Positions 21,075 to 33,946 are shown, counted from the stretch's first letter. The stretch: DNA of 64,000 bases from Clarkia xantiana subsp. parviflora (GCA_036873135.1 JAPTYO010000011.1:12743747-12807746); one strand, 5' to 3'. A program made the numbers and translations. Notes: a model not told the origin generated them from the sequence alone.

Positions 21075-22171
21075 GCTCCCACTCTCCTGAATGGGAGGGT
21101 GCCTATTAATATGTTGTTGTCCAACACATCCGCATTTGGTCTTCGATCATATCCCTGCTCCGAATAGTTCAAACGAGGTTTGCCGTGCGACCGACGGACA
21201 CAACGGGCATCGTGCTACTCATCTATTAGGAGTATTGTAGCGCCCGCGGAACGTTGATTCCCCATGTCTAATCAACCTGTTAAAAATAAAGTGTCGCGCC
21301 GTATCCTAGGTCAACTGCAAATTTTCCAATTGCCCAGTTCCTACTTTGGAATACTTCTCCAGGGCATCCATACAAGTATTCACAACCTTTCAACTAATTT
21401 CAGGTTGGTGGCCACCTAGTCAATACAAGAGTCGGAAATTTCAGGTGTACTTGACAATCCCCATCGCTCATACCCTTAGTCAAACCCAACCGGTTTCCAA
21501 GACGTGGTCACTAGGCCTTTTTGTTTGGCACTGCGCTTACACGCTAGGAAGCGAACATTGAGCATGACCTTAGGTATGAGTTCTGAGTTCGTGAGGATAC
21601 TTTGGATGCTCCTTCATATAGCATCCGGGATCAGTCACACGCTCTAGGTGAAGAAGTTTGTACCAGTACGAATATCGTGGATTCTATCTAGCACAACCAA
21701 GCATAACCCCGTGGTCGAACATGGCACGCGTAGTATGAAGCACGCGTCGATAGCATAACTTGAGTTTAGTTAGGAAGTTGAGAAATGTCATATGCTATCG
21801 CAGATTCGTCGTCTGGCACATAATGTGATTTTATTACGAACATGGTTTGTCACAGCGATCAGCAGAACTTTGATTATTGTCGTGTTAATCAAAAAAACCA
21901 AATGATCATTCTGTTTAACCAGGTTTGCCACCGTGGTTCTTAGCCAGTCTCGACTTAATAGAGAATCCCTTCTCCGTCAAGACGACCGAGCCGGTGTGAC
22001 GAGGCTTGGTTCACATTCGACATTATTTTACTGTGGAGGTTGGCCCTCCTACGACTAGTTTATTGACCTTGAAATTTCGATGAATATTTAAACATTATGA
22101 CGTCGTAATAATCATAAACTCAAACTGCAATTTATTTCCATTATATTTAAAAAGTATCATCACGATACTGT
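21075..22171 (-). other. Copia-A 3' untranslated region
   Basis: About 1.1 kb between the RNase H stop and the 3' LTR, starting with the polypurine tract (21075-21095 on the minus strand). No coding similarity. A long 3' UTR of this size is unusual but the sequence offers no further clue. Confidence 0.6.
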
Positions 22172-24156
22172 TTACTTAAACCTTACGCAGTCCCAACATT
22201 TTAACATGCTTTTCGAAGATCTGCGTAGTGGTTTAGTTAATGGGTCCACCATCATACTTTCAGTAGAGAAGTATTCTAAAGTGATAACATTGTCCTCAAC
22301 CATATTCTTAGCAAAATTATATTTTATGTCAATGTGTTTCGTCCTGTTGTGGTACTTGGGGTTCTTAACTACTGCAATTGTTGCTTGACTGTCAGAGTAT
22401 ACCTTCACAGGTTTACTCCTGTCCTCGACGCCAAGCAATGCAGTTAGGAGCCTTTTAAGCCAGACCGCTTCCTGTGCGTTCTTAGAAAGAGCCACGAATT
22501 CGGATTCCATAGTTGACATCGCGACACATGTTTGCTTCTTGCTCATTCATTAGATGTCGGAATTAGCAAGGAATACTCCTCCTGAAGTGACTTACGATCA
22601 TCCAGATCACCACCATGGTCGGCGTCACTATATCCTAATAATTCAAGTTCTCCACCCTTATAGAACAGAGCGTAGTCGGCAGTACCTTTCAGGTATCGAA
22701 TTATCTGTTTCACAACCTTTAGGTTGAGTGCCAGGATCTGATTGGAATCGTGCTACTAGGCCAACTGCGTAACAGATGTCCGGTCGAGTGCATTGCATGA
22801 CATACATTAATCTGCCAACCATACTTAAGTATTTTGCACTCTCCATATGTTTACGCTCCACCAGGTTCTTCGGGCCATCACGCTTCCCGAGCGAAACCGG
22901 CGTATCCACGGGCATGGCATCCTGTAGTCTGAACCTTTTCAACAATTTGTTGATATAGGCTTCCTAAGATAGACATAGTTTACGAGCAGCCCTATTCCTA
23001 GCAATCTTAATGCCTAGGATGTACGTGGCTTTTCCCATGTCTTTCATATCAAATACAGATGCTAGCCAGGATTTTAATTCATTCATGTAACTTACGTCAT
23101 TTGCGGCAATCGGTATGTCATCGACATATAATGTCAGGATGACGTACTCAGACTTGGAAGTCTTCGTGTGCACACACGGATCCTTGTGAAGTTTCACGAA
23201 TCCGTTTCCAATGATTTCCTCATAGAATCTGCAGTACCATTGTCGGGATGATTGTTTAAGACCGTAAATAGATATTTGGAGTTTACAAACTTTACGTTCG
23301 TTGCCAGGGGTAATGAAACCCTCTGACTGTTCCATATAGATCTCTTCCTCCAGGTTGCCATGGAGGAATGCAGTCTTAACATCCATTTGGTACAGCTCCA
23401 GATCGAGGCTTGCAACCAAAGCCAATATGGCCCGTACTGTGGTATAACGCACAGTAGGTGAGTAAGTCTCGTCAAAGTCCACTCCGTGGAGTTGGGTATA
23501 CCCTTTCACGACAAGTCGAGCTTTGTACCAATCGACAGCTCCATCAGCAATGAGTTTCAATTTCAAAACCCACTTGGCACCTATCGCTCTGCTGTTAGCA
23601 GGCAACTCAACTAAAGACCAAACAAAATTAGCTTTCATAGAGGCGATTTCATCTTTCATTACTTTCCTCCATTCTTTCGCTTGAGGTCCTTCCATGGCTT
23701 GTTTAACCGTTACCGGTTCATCTTGAGATTGAACTTCACTCCCACTGGGAATAATGCTCGTTATCAGTGCAATACTCCCACTGGGAACAAGGGCGCTACT
23801 TGAACTTTAACCAACAACTTTTCTTGGACGACCTATCCGTCTCAGAATTCCACCTCCGAGATTAATTCCACGGAACTATGACCGGAAATCGGGTTAGTCG
23901 TACCAGTCGTACTTGTTACAGTAGGTAGTTGCGGTAAAATTGGATTTTCATCCATGGGTTCAGTAGCATGATCAGGTCCGACTTGATTCGCATCTGCAGC
24001 AACAGTGATTGTTGTGGTCGGATTGACTCCTCCCACTGGATTTATTATGAAAATGTCTCCATCTTCATTTACCATATCATTCATTTGTGTTGCTACCTCA
24101 ATTCTCCCACTCGAATCGAGTGGGACCTGATCGTAACCGTCCTCTAGTTCAATCAA
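22172..24156 (-). pseudogene. Copia-A reverse transcriptase-RNase H region
   Basis: On the minus strand a Pro/Ser/Thr-rich linker (24156-23700) leads to a copia RT. RT motifs are EGPQAKEWRKVMKDEI, AIGAKWVLKLK, DVKTAFLHGNLEEEIYM, SIYGLKQSSRQWYCRF and LYVDDIPIAAND (the YVDD catalytic pair), followed by TRPDICYAVGLVARFQSDPG. RNase H follows (AMSTMESEFVALS, KVYSDSQATIAVVKNPKYHNRTKHIDIKYNF, VDPLTKPL). Lesions are a TAG in place of a Gln before EAYINKLLKRF (about 22961), a frameshift after QSDPG (about 22730), and disrupted sequence near 22550. RT and RNase H would copy the element RNA. Confidence 0.92.
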
Positions 24157-25239
24157 AAACTTCGTTCATCGATTTCAACTAAGCTACAGAAAGTCAACTC
24201 AACAATGAAATGTCTCATGTTCGACCACGTCACCAGTCTCCCTAAGCTATTACACACATGTATGTTTAGATATACTTTTCAGTAGCTCATGTGGTACTAT
24301 GTGTGTCTTAGTAACAATAATGTCACTATTTTGGTAAGATTCCACTCATTACCAATAGCTTGTTTGGTGTCGTGTAACCGATTGTTCATTAATTAGGTTC
24401 ACCACATGACTTGTAAATAATCCAATAACTCACCTTATGTAAGGGATGTTATATATTAGAATTTACTGTTCATGTTATTGACCTTATTAATGGAGTGTGT
24501 ATATTGTTTTAATGCCTTAGCCAATCCCTTGTCGTTAGAGGCTAAGAGTGGGAGACGTCGTTTAACGGACGTTCCTTTTCATTGCTTGCTCATACTCTTT
24601 GGTTTTAACCACCATGGAACGTGCATCTAGGTTTTCACCTAATGCTCGTCTAAAATTCTCTACGAGAATGCTGTATGAGTAGAACCCTTTAATGGGTATT
24701 CGTGCAAATGAAAATTTATTTACAGCATTAAATCAAAGACACAATTAATGCTGAATTTTGTATTTCGAATCGTTGTATTCCATCTCTCGAGGAATACACG
24801 CGCCGAGCGCGTATTTTACCCGGTGTAACCCGAGGTAAATCGTTTTGATTTTCAAAATTCATCTTTAATCGGTTTCATACATGTTCATCATTACACAATT
24901 AACAATGGAGTACCAACAAATAAAGATAACCCTTAATATCACACTCAAATTAGCAATGCAATGGAATGTAACCATAGGATCAAGGGCTCGAGGTAAAATA
25001 TTCATATTTATTGCAAGCATCAAACTTAAATGCTTAAGTAAAGGTTTATCGTTTTACACGAATAAACACTTTTGGTTCAAAAGTATGAATTATTGAACTA
25101 GAAAAGGGCCAAGCAATTAAGGACGGATATTATTCCTAGTCCTTATTTTATTGGGGGTGTTTCAACTCCATCCTTACGTTCATTCATTTTCTCGATCCTA
25201 TGATTCAAAGGGAAGTTTTTAATCATTCTCGAGAGTAGG
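24157..25239 (-). other. Unrecognised insert replacing protease-integrase in Copia-A
   Basis: Where a copia element should encode protease and integrase there is about 1.1 kb of AT-rich DNA with no HHCC or DDE motif on either strand. It may be a deletion filled by other DNA, or a diverged non-autonomous region. I see no repeats or terminal structures that identify it. Confidence 0.5.
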
Positions 25240-26105
25240 GAAATGCTGGGGAGAGTGTATGGCTTTCGTCATTTCTTTCTCCAAACATATCTTAGGAGGA
25301 TTTGTACAGGCGGCAGCAAGGTGTCCTTTCACACCACACTTGAAGCACGTTCGAGATTCCTCTCGACGTGCTTTCTTGCTCTGCCTGTCCTTACCACCAA
25401 ATGGCTTAGCTTTACTGCCTTTCTGTGTATCTGGATCAGATGATACATATTTTTTTTCTTTGAAAGTCTTTACACATTCTCATGCGTTTACCCTTTTGCG
25501 TAAGTGGAAAGGATGATGCAACACGCATCACAGCTCTAGGTCTTTCAGCCTTGAGTCGTTCCACTTCCAGCTCAATATGAGCACGCACCTTCTCGAGTGT
25601 ATCGAGATGGCTTGCTTGGGTAAGATACATTTTCATACTATTCCAAGAGTTTGGTAAAGAGCGGATGAAGCATCAGATTTTTTGCTCTTCTGACAGGACT
25701 TGTCCTGCCTCCTTGAGTTCAGCAAGCATGTCCCATATGTTGCTAAATTGTATGCTCAGGATTCATCATATATGAGTCTAAAGCGATGTTTAACGATCGC
25801 TTACGGGCTGGTTTATAAGCATAAAGCCCCGTTCTAAAGACCATTTTGCAGGTTTTTAGAAGGCTCAATATATCGTCCTTCAGCATAGTCATCAGGGTAG
25901 AGCGAATTTCTCGATACTTTGCATTCCATTTGTCATGGAATGGCTTGTGTTTATCAATGAGGTTTCCCTCAGAGTTATCATCCTTAGTGGAAAAATGATC
26001 TTGACATTTTGTTTCAGTAATTACCGTCCTCGCACGTTCACGATTACAACCATTAAATCTCACTGCCTTTGACAGGTGTGAGATGACATTGCTAATCTCA
26101 GCCAT
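25240..26105 (-). pseudogene. Copia-A gag remnant with zinc knuckle
   Basis: The minus-strand start MAEISNVISHLSKAV (26105) leads through a helical gag-like segment (SLLKTCKMVFRTGLYAYKP; later LDTLEKVRAHIELEVERLKAE) to a CX2CX4HX4C knuckle, CFKCGVKGHLAAACTNP, at about 25290-25345. The frame is broken between 25740 and 25636 and again before the knuckle. Gag packages the element RNA into particles. Confidence 0.75.
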
Positions 26106-27396
26106 TCGAACTAATATATTGACAATTTTTCATAAGAGGGAAGACAAAACCTTTTTGAAAAATAAATTGCATTCATCGGACATTTATGAGATGGAAGATA
26201 TCAAATAATGATCCCTCAGACATCTAACCCACCCGACCAACAGTAAAGCCCGAAGGAAGGGGTCGTGAAAGAGTTCACATTACCGCTATCTTCTTTCTAA
26301 TAGATTAGTATTTTTAAAACGGTTTAGTCGCTTTAACCGGAACGGGAGATTTTAAAACACCCGATCTTGGCTTTCCCAAGGCCCTTTTGAAAATGTTTCT
26401 AAGAACTATAGTTTGCACATATAATTCTACTATCCCATTAAATTATCATGGCATATCACATCCAAGAAACCAAACACACCTCATGCATACGCGTCATGCG
26501 TCTAATGTTCCGAGGAACTCATACTTAGCATATATAATTCTACTTCCTAAGTAAATTATCACATGCTAATACATCATGAACATTCATGCATACACATCAT
26601 GCGTGAACAAACCATACAAACATGCATATTTGGCGGCTGGTTTCCTCTTTAAAAACATTTGGGGCTGATTTGCAATTCATGTTATAAATCAATCATGCGT
26701 ACTTCTAGACATGAATCCTAGGCAAGTGCAACCATCAGAGCATGTCCATCCTAGTGCGCAACTCATTAATTCAAAACAGGGCTCAGCCCACAACATGCAT
26801 AATCTAGCTAGCTTGACATAGTCAAGACGACAGTTCTAATCATGCAATAATATCAATTAAATAACAACTACAATTCAGCCCACTAAATGATTTGGTCCTT
26901 AAATCATGTATTTCCGAGATCCATCCCCATAATCGAAACTAGGCATCAGGTTTAATTAAAGCGCGAATAACTTAAACATGTGAGCACTGTGTAGGTAATT
27001 TAAAGTTCCAAAGCATTTGGATTTAAAAATTTGACCATCCTATTTTAATTAATTAATTCAGCTCGGATTAATTCCGGTTCGTTTCAGGCTGGTTAGGTAC
27101 TAGGGCTAGGGTTCGGTTTTGAAATAGGATTCAGTTCGGTTCGACACTCAAACCGGGTTGGTTTGACCCAAATTATTTGCCCCGGTCCAACCCGAGCCGA
27201 ATGGGTCGGACCAATTGAGAAAACCCGACGTTTGAACCGCTCCGGTCTAATACACGTAACCCGAACCGATTCGGTCCAGTTTGACCTGTCCGGTCCAGGT
27301 CGGTCTACGTGGTATTCCGGGTTGGTTAACCCGACCCAGATGTGCTAAAATTGGACCGGTCCATAACCCATAGGGTTCGGTCTGAATAATTACTTG
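26106..27396 (-). other. Copia-A 5' leader, gag-proximal part
   Basis: Non-coding. Related sequence, in the opposite orientation, is present at 46176-47013 and at 53000-53503 plus 63594-64000 (shared words such as gcctagtttcgatt, tctcggaaatacatg). It also contains degenerate gaaccggt-type pyrimidine/purine words at 27060-27390. It ends at the tgggc target of Tat-2. Confidence 0.75.
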
Positions 27397-27401
27397 TGGG
27401 C

Positions 27402-28122
27402 TGATGGATAAATGTCCAATTCGGGTTCGTATTTATATTTCGGGCCTCGTAAACACGTCAAAATTACATCTCAGTTTGAAAAACGTCTCCCAAAGGGTCA
27501 AAACGGTCCGAAAACGCATTTACGCGCGTCCGGACCGGACCTCCGGATTGCATTGCGGGTATCGTGCGATTACCGTCTCCGCGATTACCGTTACGTGTAG
27601 AGAAGTCAAGTTCACGCATTACCAATATGGATGACGGTTACCGCTTGCTTTTGAACCGTCATCAAACCGCTTTAAAACCGGGTCCGGTCCCAAGGAAGCC
27701 TATAAATAAGAGGCCTTGGCCACCCTTTTTCACACATCCTCTCATTTGCCCAACTTTGGTATTTTGAGCTCTGACTTCTCTCTAGAAATATTCTCTCTCT
27801 AGAAATTACTCTTTTACCCCTATAGTGACTTTAGCTTCAAGGAGGGCTCCGCTAGCACCACCCCCCTCTCCGTGCTAGCACTGGTCCTTTGTGCAGGAAA
27901 CGTCGCCCAAACGTTCAGACTAACGCACAGATCACTGCCTTTCCGAGACTCAGACGCCCCCCCTGAGACACAACCACGCTTCGAGACATAGACCTTTACG
28001 GGAGTCAACCGAACACTCGTTAGTGGCCCAAACCTCTTCCAGACGAAGGGTTACAGCCCGAAAACCCGCACAACCATACGAACAGACACGTCCGCACGAC
28101 CCAGTTCATCCAGGACGCAACA
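27402..28122 (+). repeat. Tat-2 5' LTR
   Basis: 721 bp, starts tgatggataaatgtcc, ends ggacgcaaca. A TATA box, TATAAATA, at 27701-27708 follows a conserved ggtcccaaggaagcc and precedes a CT-rich start region, the probable promoter of the sense transcript. Confidence 0.95.
27701..27708 (+). promoter_or_regulatory. TATA box of Tat-2 5' LTR
   Basis: TATAAATA, conserved in the other LTR at 37893-37900. Placed in the middle of the LTR and oriented with gag-pol. Confidence 0.75.
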
Positions 28123-28123
28123 T

Positions 28124-28141
28124 TGGCGCCGTCTACGTGAT
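28124..28141 (+). other. Tat-2 primer binding site
   Basis: TGGCGCCGTCTACGTGAT starts two bases after the LTR. The first eleven bases equal the Tat-1 and Tat-3 sites; the rest differs. Confidence 0.8.
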
Positions 28142-28171
28142 TCGAACAAAAAGCTACCATACCGCAAAGTC

Positions 28172-31100
28172 ATGACGAGTGATCACAACGCTCTCACTAA
28201 GGCCAATCCGTCAAAAACCAGGAAGCGCTTTAGACGTCTTAAAAGGTCCATAATGTCTCCCGTGCCAGCAAGTAGTGTGCCATCCGCACAGCACGGCCCA
28301 AAATTTCCAGGCATCCACGTGATACATGGAGGCTTTGGAGCAGGTGGAGAAACATCATACGAAAGAGAAATATACGCTTCCCTGATGATCCATGAACCCA
28401 GAGGCAGTCAGCAAGGAAACGTTGTCCTAGAAAACGCCATTGGCTTTTCTTCAGAAGACAAGACGCATATAACATTTCCGCATAACGACGCCTTAGTCAT
28501 AACCATGACAATTGACGGCATGGACATCAAGCGTATCTTGGTTGACAGAGGAAGTTCGCCCAAAATCATCACAAAAGACGTCATCCTAGCTCTGGGGAGA
28601 AAGAAGGAAGTCAGCAGAATGAACTCACCCTTAGTGGGATTCATGGAAGATGCAAGTTACCCATTGGGGTCCATAACACTGCCAGTTATACTGGGAGAAG
28701 GCAACTCACGTCTCGAAATCGCAATACCATTTATGATAGTGCAAAAACTTGACGCATACAATGGTATCTTAGGATACGCAACCATGAATGCGTGGGGAAT
28801 GGTGCCATCCACGGCACACCAGAAGATCAAATTCCCAACTGCAGCCGGAATCGGTGAAGTCAAAGGAGACCAATTGTTATCAAAGGATTGTTACAATGTG
28901 GCAATCCAAAATAACGTCAAGCCAGATAAGGATGACATGCCCATCATTGATGATGATCCAAGAGAAGGCCGTGCCCGACCAGCCCCAGTAGAAGAGTTAA
29001 AACAAATAAAGATTGAAGAACCAGACAGAATGGTCCAAATCGGAGCATCCCTGTCAGAAGATGAAGTGATAGAAATCACAGCACTCCTCAAAGAGTACAA
29101 AGAGCTATTCGCATGGTCACCAAGCGATATGCCCAGAATAAGCGCAGACGTCATCTCCCATAAGCTCAACATCAAGCCAGGAACTCGAGCAATAGCCCAG
29201 AAACTTCGACCCCTCGGGGGCAACAAGAAACTGGCAATCAGAAAAGAGGTGGGAAAACTGCTTGACGCAGGATTCATCAAAGAATCAAGATACCAAACAT
29301 GGGTAGCAAACCCGGTGTTGGTTCTTAAATCAAGTGGCAAGTTAAGAATGTGCATCGATTACAGAGATCTCAACAACGCATGCCCAAAGGATTCATATCC
29401 TCTCCCAAGAATCGACCAACTAGTCGATGCCACCGCCGTCCATGAATTAATGTTTGTGATGGATGCATACTCAGGATACAACCAGATCCCGATGTTCAAA
29501 GATGATGCACCGCATACTGCATTCTATGCAGATAGCGAAATATACAACTACACGGTGATGCCATTCGGCCTAATCAATGCGGGAGCAACATACCAACGAA
29601 TGGTCAATACCATCTTTGGCGATCTAATCGGAACCAAAATGGAGGCATACGTGGACGACATGGTCGTGAAGTCAACCAAAAGGCGCAACCATGTCGACGA
29701 CTTGCGAGCAATCTTCAAAAGAATGCGCGAATATCAAGTCCGCCTAAATCCAACAAAATGCGCTTTCGGCGTACAATCAGGAAAAATACTGGGATTCATG
29801 GTGAGTCAGATGGGGATCGAAGCTAACCCAGAGAAGGTGAGGGCGATTGAAGAAATGGTGTCCCCAAGAAAACATAAGGAAGTCCAACAACTAAATGGCC
29901 GTTTAGCAGCTTTAAACAGATTCCTTGCCAGGATAGGCGACAAAGCACTCCCTTTCTTTGAAGTATTGCGTGCAAACACAAAGTTTGAATGGACACCAGT
30001 GTGCGAAGAGGCCTTTTCAGCAATTAAAACAACAGTTGCGCACATTACCGGCATTGGCAAAACCGATACCAGGCGAGCCCCTCTTCCTGTACATATCGGT
30101 GAGCAACACGGCAGTCAGCTCAGTCCTAGTCAAACAAAAGGGTCTACCCAGCTCCCAGTCTACTACGTAAGCAAGATACTCGCAAAGTACGAGATAAATT
30201 ACATGCCAATCGAAAAATACCTGTACGCACTTATAATAGCAGCAAGAAAGCTGAGGCCATACTTCCATGCACACGAAGTAACATTCTTAACAGACCAACC
30301 CCTGAAGCACATCCTGTCAAAGCCAAACATGTCAGGAAAGCTAACAAAGTGGTCGGTAGAGCTAAGTGAATTCCGCATTCACTTTGCTCCTCGAACGGCG
30401 ATCAAGGGGCAAGCATTGGCAGACTTCATCGCAGAATTTACCGGGATAACACCCGACATAGATCCCCAAGTTGGACCTCAACAAACTGAAGAACATACCG
30501 AAGTATGGCAAATGTACACCGACGGATCTTCAAACGTAGGGGGATCAGGTGCCGGATTCGTCCTAATACCTCCCGACGGATCTAATCCGTTGAAGTATGC
30601 TCTAAACTTAACATTTAGAGCAACAAACAACGAGGCGGAATACGAGGCATTGATAACTAGCTTAAGAATTGCAAAAGGCGTTGGAGTTAAACATCTACGA
30701 GTGAAGTGCGATTCGCAGTTAGTTGTCAATCAAGTCAAAGGCGAATACGCGGCAAAGTCAGAAAATATGCAAAAGTACTTGGGGCAAGCAAAATACCTCA
30801 TCACAAGCTTCGATACTTTCGACATCATCGCGGTGCCTAGAGAAGAAAATCAAGAAGCTGATGCCTTGAGCAAATTCACACAAGGCAATGAACAAGGCAA
30901 AGAAACGCATTTCGTGGAAAACAGAATCTTGTCAGTAATTGAAAAATTCGAAGTCTTGTGCATCAATCCAGATCCAGATTGGAGGACCCCAATATTGGCA
31001 TACCTCAAAGACCACAAGCTCCCCGAAGACAAAGTTCAAGCTCAAAAATTCCAGAGACAAGCCGTCAATTACGCGTTGATAGATGACGAACTTTACAAGA

Positions 31101-31405
31101 AAGGATTTTCAAACCCATACCTAAGGTGCATCACCTTTCGGGAAGGCCATAAAGTGTTGGAAGATTTGCATAAAGGCCAAGCAGCCTGCCATGAAGGTGC
31201 AAGATCTCTAATACGCAAGATATTGAGCTTGGGATACTATTGGCCAACCATGAAGAACCAAGCTACGCACTTGGTCACAGAATGCGAATCCTGCCAACTT
31301 TATTCAAGAAGTATCACGGCACCAGCCGCCAAGCTAAGCCCAATTGCAAGCTCCTGGCCATTCGCACAATGGGGGATCGATTTGGTGGGTCCACTTCCAA
31401 AATAA
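28172..31405 (+). pseudogene. Tat-2 protease-RT-RNase H-aRH-integrase(N) open frame
   Basis: A 1077-codon open frame. It begins with about 45 codons of gag C-terminus (residues 45-60, HVIHGGFGAGGETSYER). Protease follows (about residues 105-215), with DRGSS where Asp-Gly/Ser-Gly is expected. RT (about 390-570) contains WVANPVLVLKSSGKLRMCID and AYVDDMVVKS; the thumb reads LNPTKCAFGVQSGKILGF. RNase H is at about 615-750, the aRH at about 775-910 (MYTDGSSNVGGSGAGF, NNEAEYEALITSL), and the H2C2 finger and start of the integrase core (WGIDLVGPLP) end at a TAA (31403-31405). Residues about 615-660 are out of frame between two compensating shifts. The protease change makes activity doubtful. Confidence 0.92.
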
Positions 31406-32211
31406 AAAGGTCAAACCAAGTACATTGTCGTCGCAATCGATTACTTTTCAAAGTGGATCGAGGCAAAGGCATTGGCGCAAACAACTGATGCACAATAATG
31501 GATTTCATCCGAAACCACATCATCGCACGATATGGAGTTCCGAAGGTGCTAATCAGCGACAACGGACCCCAATTCAAGAGTTCAAGGCTTCAAACATTTT
31601 GCGAAAGACTCAACATTAACCACCGTTTCGCATCAGTCCGTCATGCTCAAACCAACGGACAAGTCGAAGCCGCCAACAAGACCGTCCTAGACGGTCTCAA
31701 GAAAAGAGTGCACGCATTAAAGGGAGGATGGGCAGAAGAGCTTAGCAGTGTCCTGTGGGCACTTCGAACAACTCCAAAGGAATCAACTGGAGAAACACCA
31801 TTCAGCCTGGTGTATGGAACGGAAGTAGTCGCTCCCATCGAAATTGCTGTCTCATCCTACCGCACAACTCATTTCAACGCCCAAGCCAACGAAGTAGACA
31901 TGCGTCTAGACTTAGAATTGGCTGAAGAAAAAAGGCGTAACTCCGAACATAATCAGGCACGCATGCATTTGATAACTGCAAGATATTACAACAGGAAGGT
32001 GAAAGAAAGACAATTCCATGTCGGATAAATGGTGTGGAGAAGGAATGAGTTCTCACATCTCGATCAAATCAGCAAGATGTCTCCAAAATGGGAAGGCCCT
32101 TATAAGGTCATATCCATCCCGTATATCAACGCATATCGCCTTGAAGATGCAAATGGCAATGCCTCTACAAACACATTTAGTGGAGGACACTTGAAGAAAT
32201 TCCACGGATGA
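31406..32211 (+). pseudogene. Tat-2 integrase, C-terminal part
   Basis: After the stop, the integrase core continues in the same frame to about 31490 (IVVAIDYFSKWIEAKALAQT). It then shifts by one base to the frame of 31498-32028 with VLISDNGPQF (second Asp) and QVEAANK (Glu). A stop at 32026-32028 separates the C-terminal SPKWEGPYKV segment (32029-32211), ending HLKKFHG. The three catalytic residues are present but not in one frame. Confidence 0.9.
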
Positions 32212-32802
32212 AAGGATAATCTTCTATCACAAAAGGAGCTGTTGTATCAAGCCCTTTTGCTCTTATTTCCATATCGCATCTACTTGTTGAAAAGACCACT
32301 CTCTCATATAAAGTGGCATCTTTGTAATAATCTCATGAACCTAATGAAGTTGTTTTATCTTCGTAGGAACATCATTACTCTATGTACGTTACTTGGAAGT
32401 AAAACAAAGTAACTACAACAACTATTATCTACACCAACAAGGAGTTTATTTCTCCATTCATAAATTGGCATCTATCTCAAGAAGGGGCCGACAACACAAA
32501 GCCATTGCGCTATGTGCACAATCAACTTATATGCCGCAATGACAACTTGCGGATTATCTATAAAAAAAAGGAACCTATAGAAATTCTCTACTCAAAATGA
32601 CGACCATTCAAGTGGCATCATCTACAAACAATATCTTGGATTAACACCAAGACCTACTATCAAAAGTGGCATGTTGAGATCCTCATGTTCACAGCTATTC
32701 CCTGGATTCAGAACAGGATGAGAAAATACAGTACGGGATTGATCACCCCATAAATGGCGGAAATTCCCTTGATAGGCAATGACCCCACACTACAACAAGT
32801 GT
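32212..32802 (+). other. Tat-2 spacer after pol
   Basis: Non-coding sequence between the integrase stop and the minisatellite. Only chance open frames are seen. Confidence 0.55.
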
Positions 32803-33132
32803 GAATTCCTGGTTAGGGTTCACTATTCATGGCGAAGGTCCTCTTTTTAGACGACAGTCCCATATTCCGAATTCCTGGTTAGGGTTCACTATTCATGGCG
32901 AAGGTCCTCTTTTTAGACGACAATCCCATATTACGAATTCCTGGTTAGGGTTCACTCTTCATGACGAATGTCCTCTTTCTAGACGACAATCCCATATTAC
33001 GAATTCCTGGTTAGGGTTCACCTTTCACGACGAATGTCCTCTGGATAGACGACAATCCCATATTACGAATTCCTATTTAGGGTTCACTCTATACGGCAGA
33101 AGTCTTCTTGTTAGATGACAATTCCGTACTAC
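32803..33132 (+). repeat. Tat-2 66-bp minisatellite, five units
   Basis: Units start gaattcctggttaggg at 32803, 32869, 32935, 33001 and 33067, exact 66-bp spacing, with units increasingly diverged to the right. The period divides by three, so a repeated open frame (NSWLGFTIHGEGPL) crosses it; this is not taken as a gene. Confidence 0.95.
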
Positions 33133-33946
33133 AGATTTTCAAACCGTGTTGCATGGTTCCTGGACGCAGAAAACATGCATCACAATTCATACTTACAGAA
33201 GTGTTACATGGTCCCTGGACGCAGGAATCATGTATCACAAATATTTTACCAAATTTTGTCAAATATTTTATCAAATATTTTATGTATCAAACACCTTTAC
33301 AAAATTTTATCAACACCGTTTTTTGGGTGTATCACATTCAATGTCAAAATGTTTTTTCAAATATTTTATCAACAAGCTTTTTAGGGTTCACAAAATACTT
33401 CCTCAAAAACTAAAATATTTTTACGTATGCTTCCCCAACGCGGGTTGATACACGCTGGCAGGTGCGCACCCTGTTTAAAACTCATAAAATTTACAAGTCG
33501 AGTCTTGTACAACGTCGCCTTAGAGTGGAACTAAGAGACTGTATAAACTAGTATCTTGCCCAAGCCAAGATAACACATTTCAAACATACCACTTGTTAAG
33601 TCGCTATACGCGAATCACTTGTCAGGTTTCGACAGATATAGCGACAAGCTATACAGGAAGACGTACAACATGTATAACACATCACGCAAACAATCTTGAA
33701 TCAAAAGTGGCTATCGGTCACGATTGCGGGGACTACGTTTACGCTATTAGTCATCCAAGTTCAATAAACGATAACGGTATGAAATATTACTAACAAGTTA
33801 TCATGCAAACTATAAAGCAGGTTCAAACGATGTAGTTCAAAGTGAACAAGTCACAGGCAACAACCAAGGAACAACTCCAACAAAGTTCCAAACACAAACA
33901 AAAGCAAAGTGGAAACAAGCCTAGCATGCTCAAATAAACGAGCAGT
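33133..33946. other. Tat-2 spacer between minisatellite and antisense gene
   Basis: Non-coding. Contains two ~45-bp repeats (cgtgttgcatggttcctgg / gtgttacatggtccctgg at 33147 and 33201) and two-fold ttttatcaaatatttta words at 33240-33290. It probably includes the 3' UTR of the antisense gene. Confidence 0.5.

Noticed and set aside
32801..33118. 105-codon repeat protein with NSWLGFT-type units
   Set aside because: Product of a 66-bp tandem repeat inside Tat-2; degenerates with the repeat and lacks conservation apart from it.
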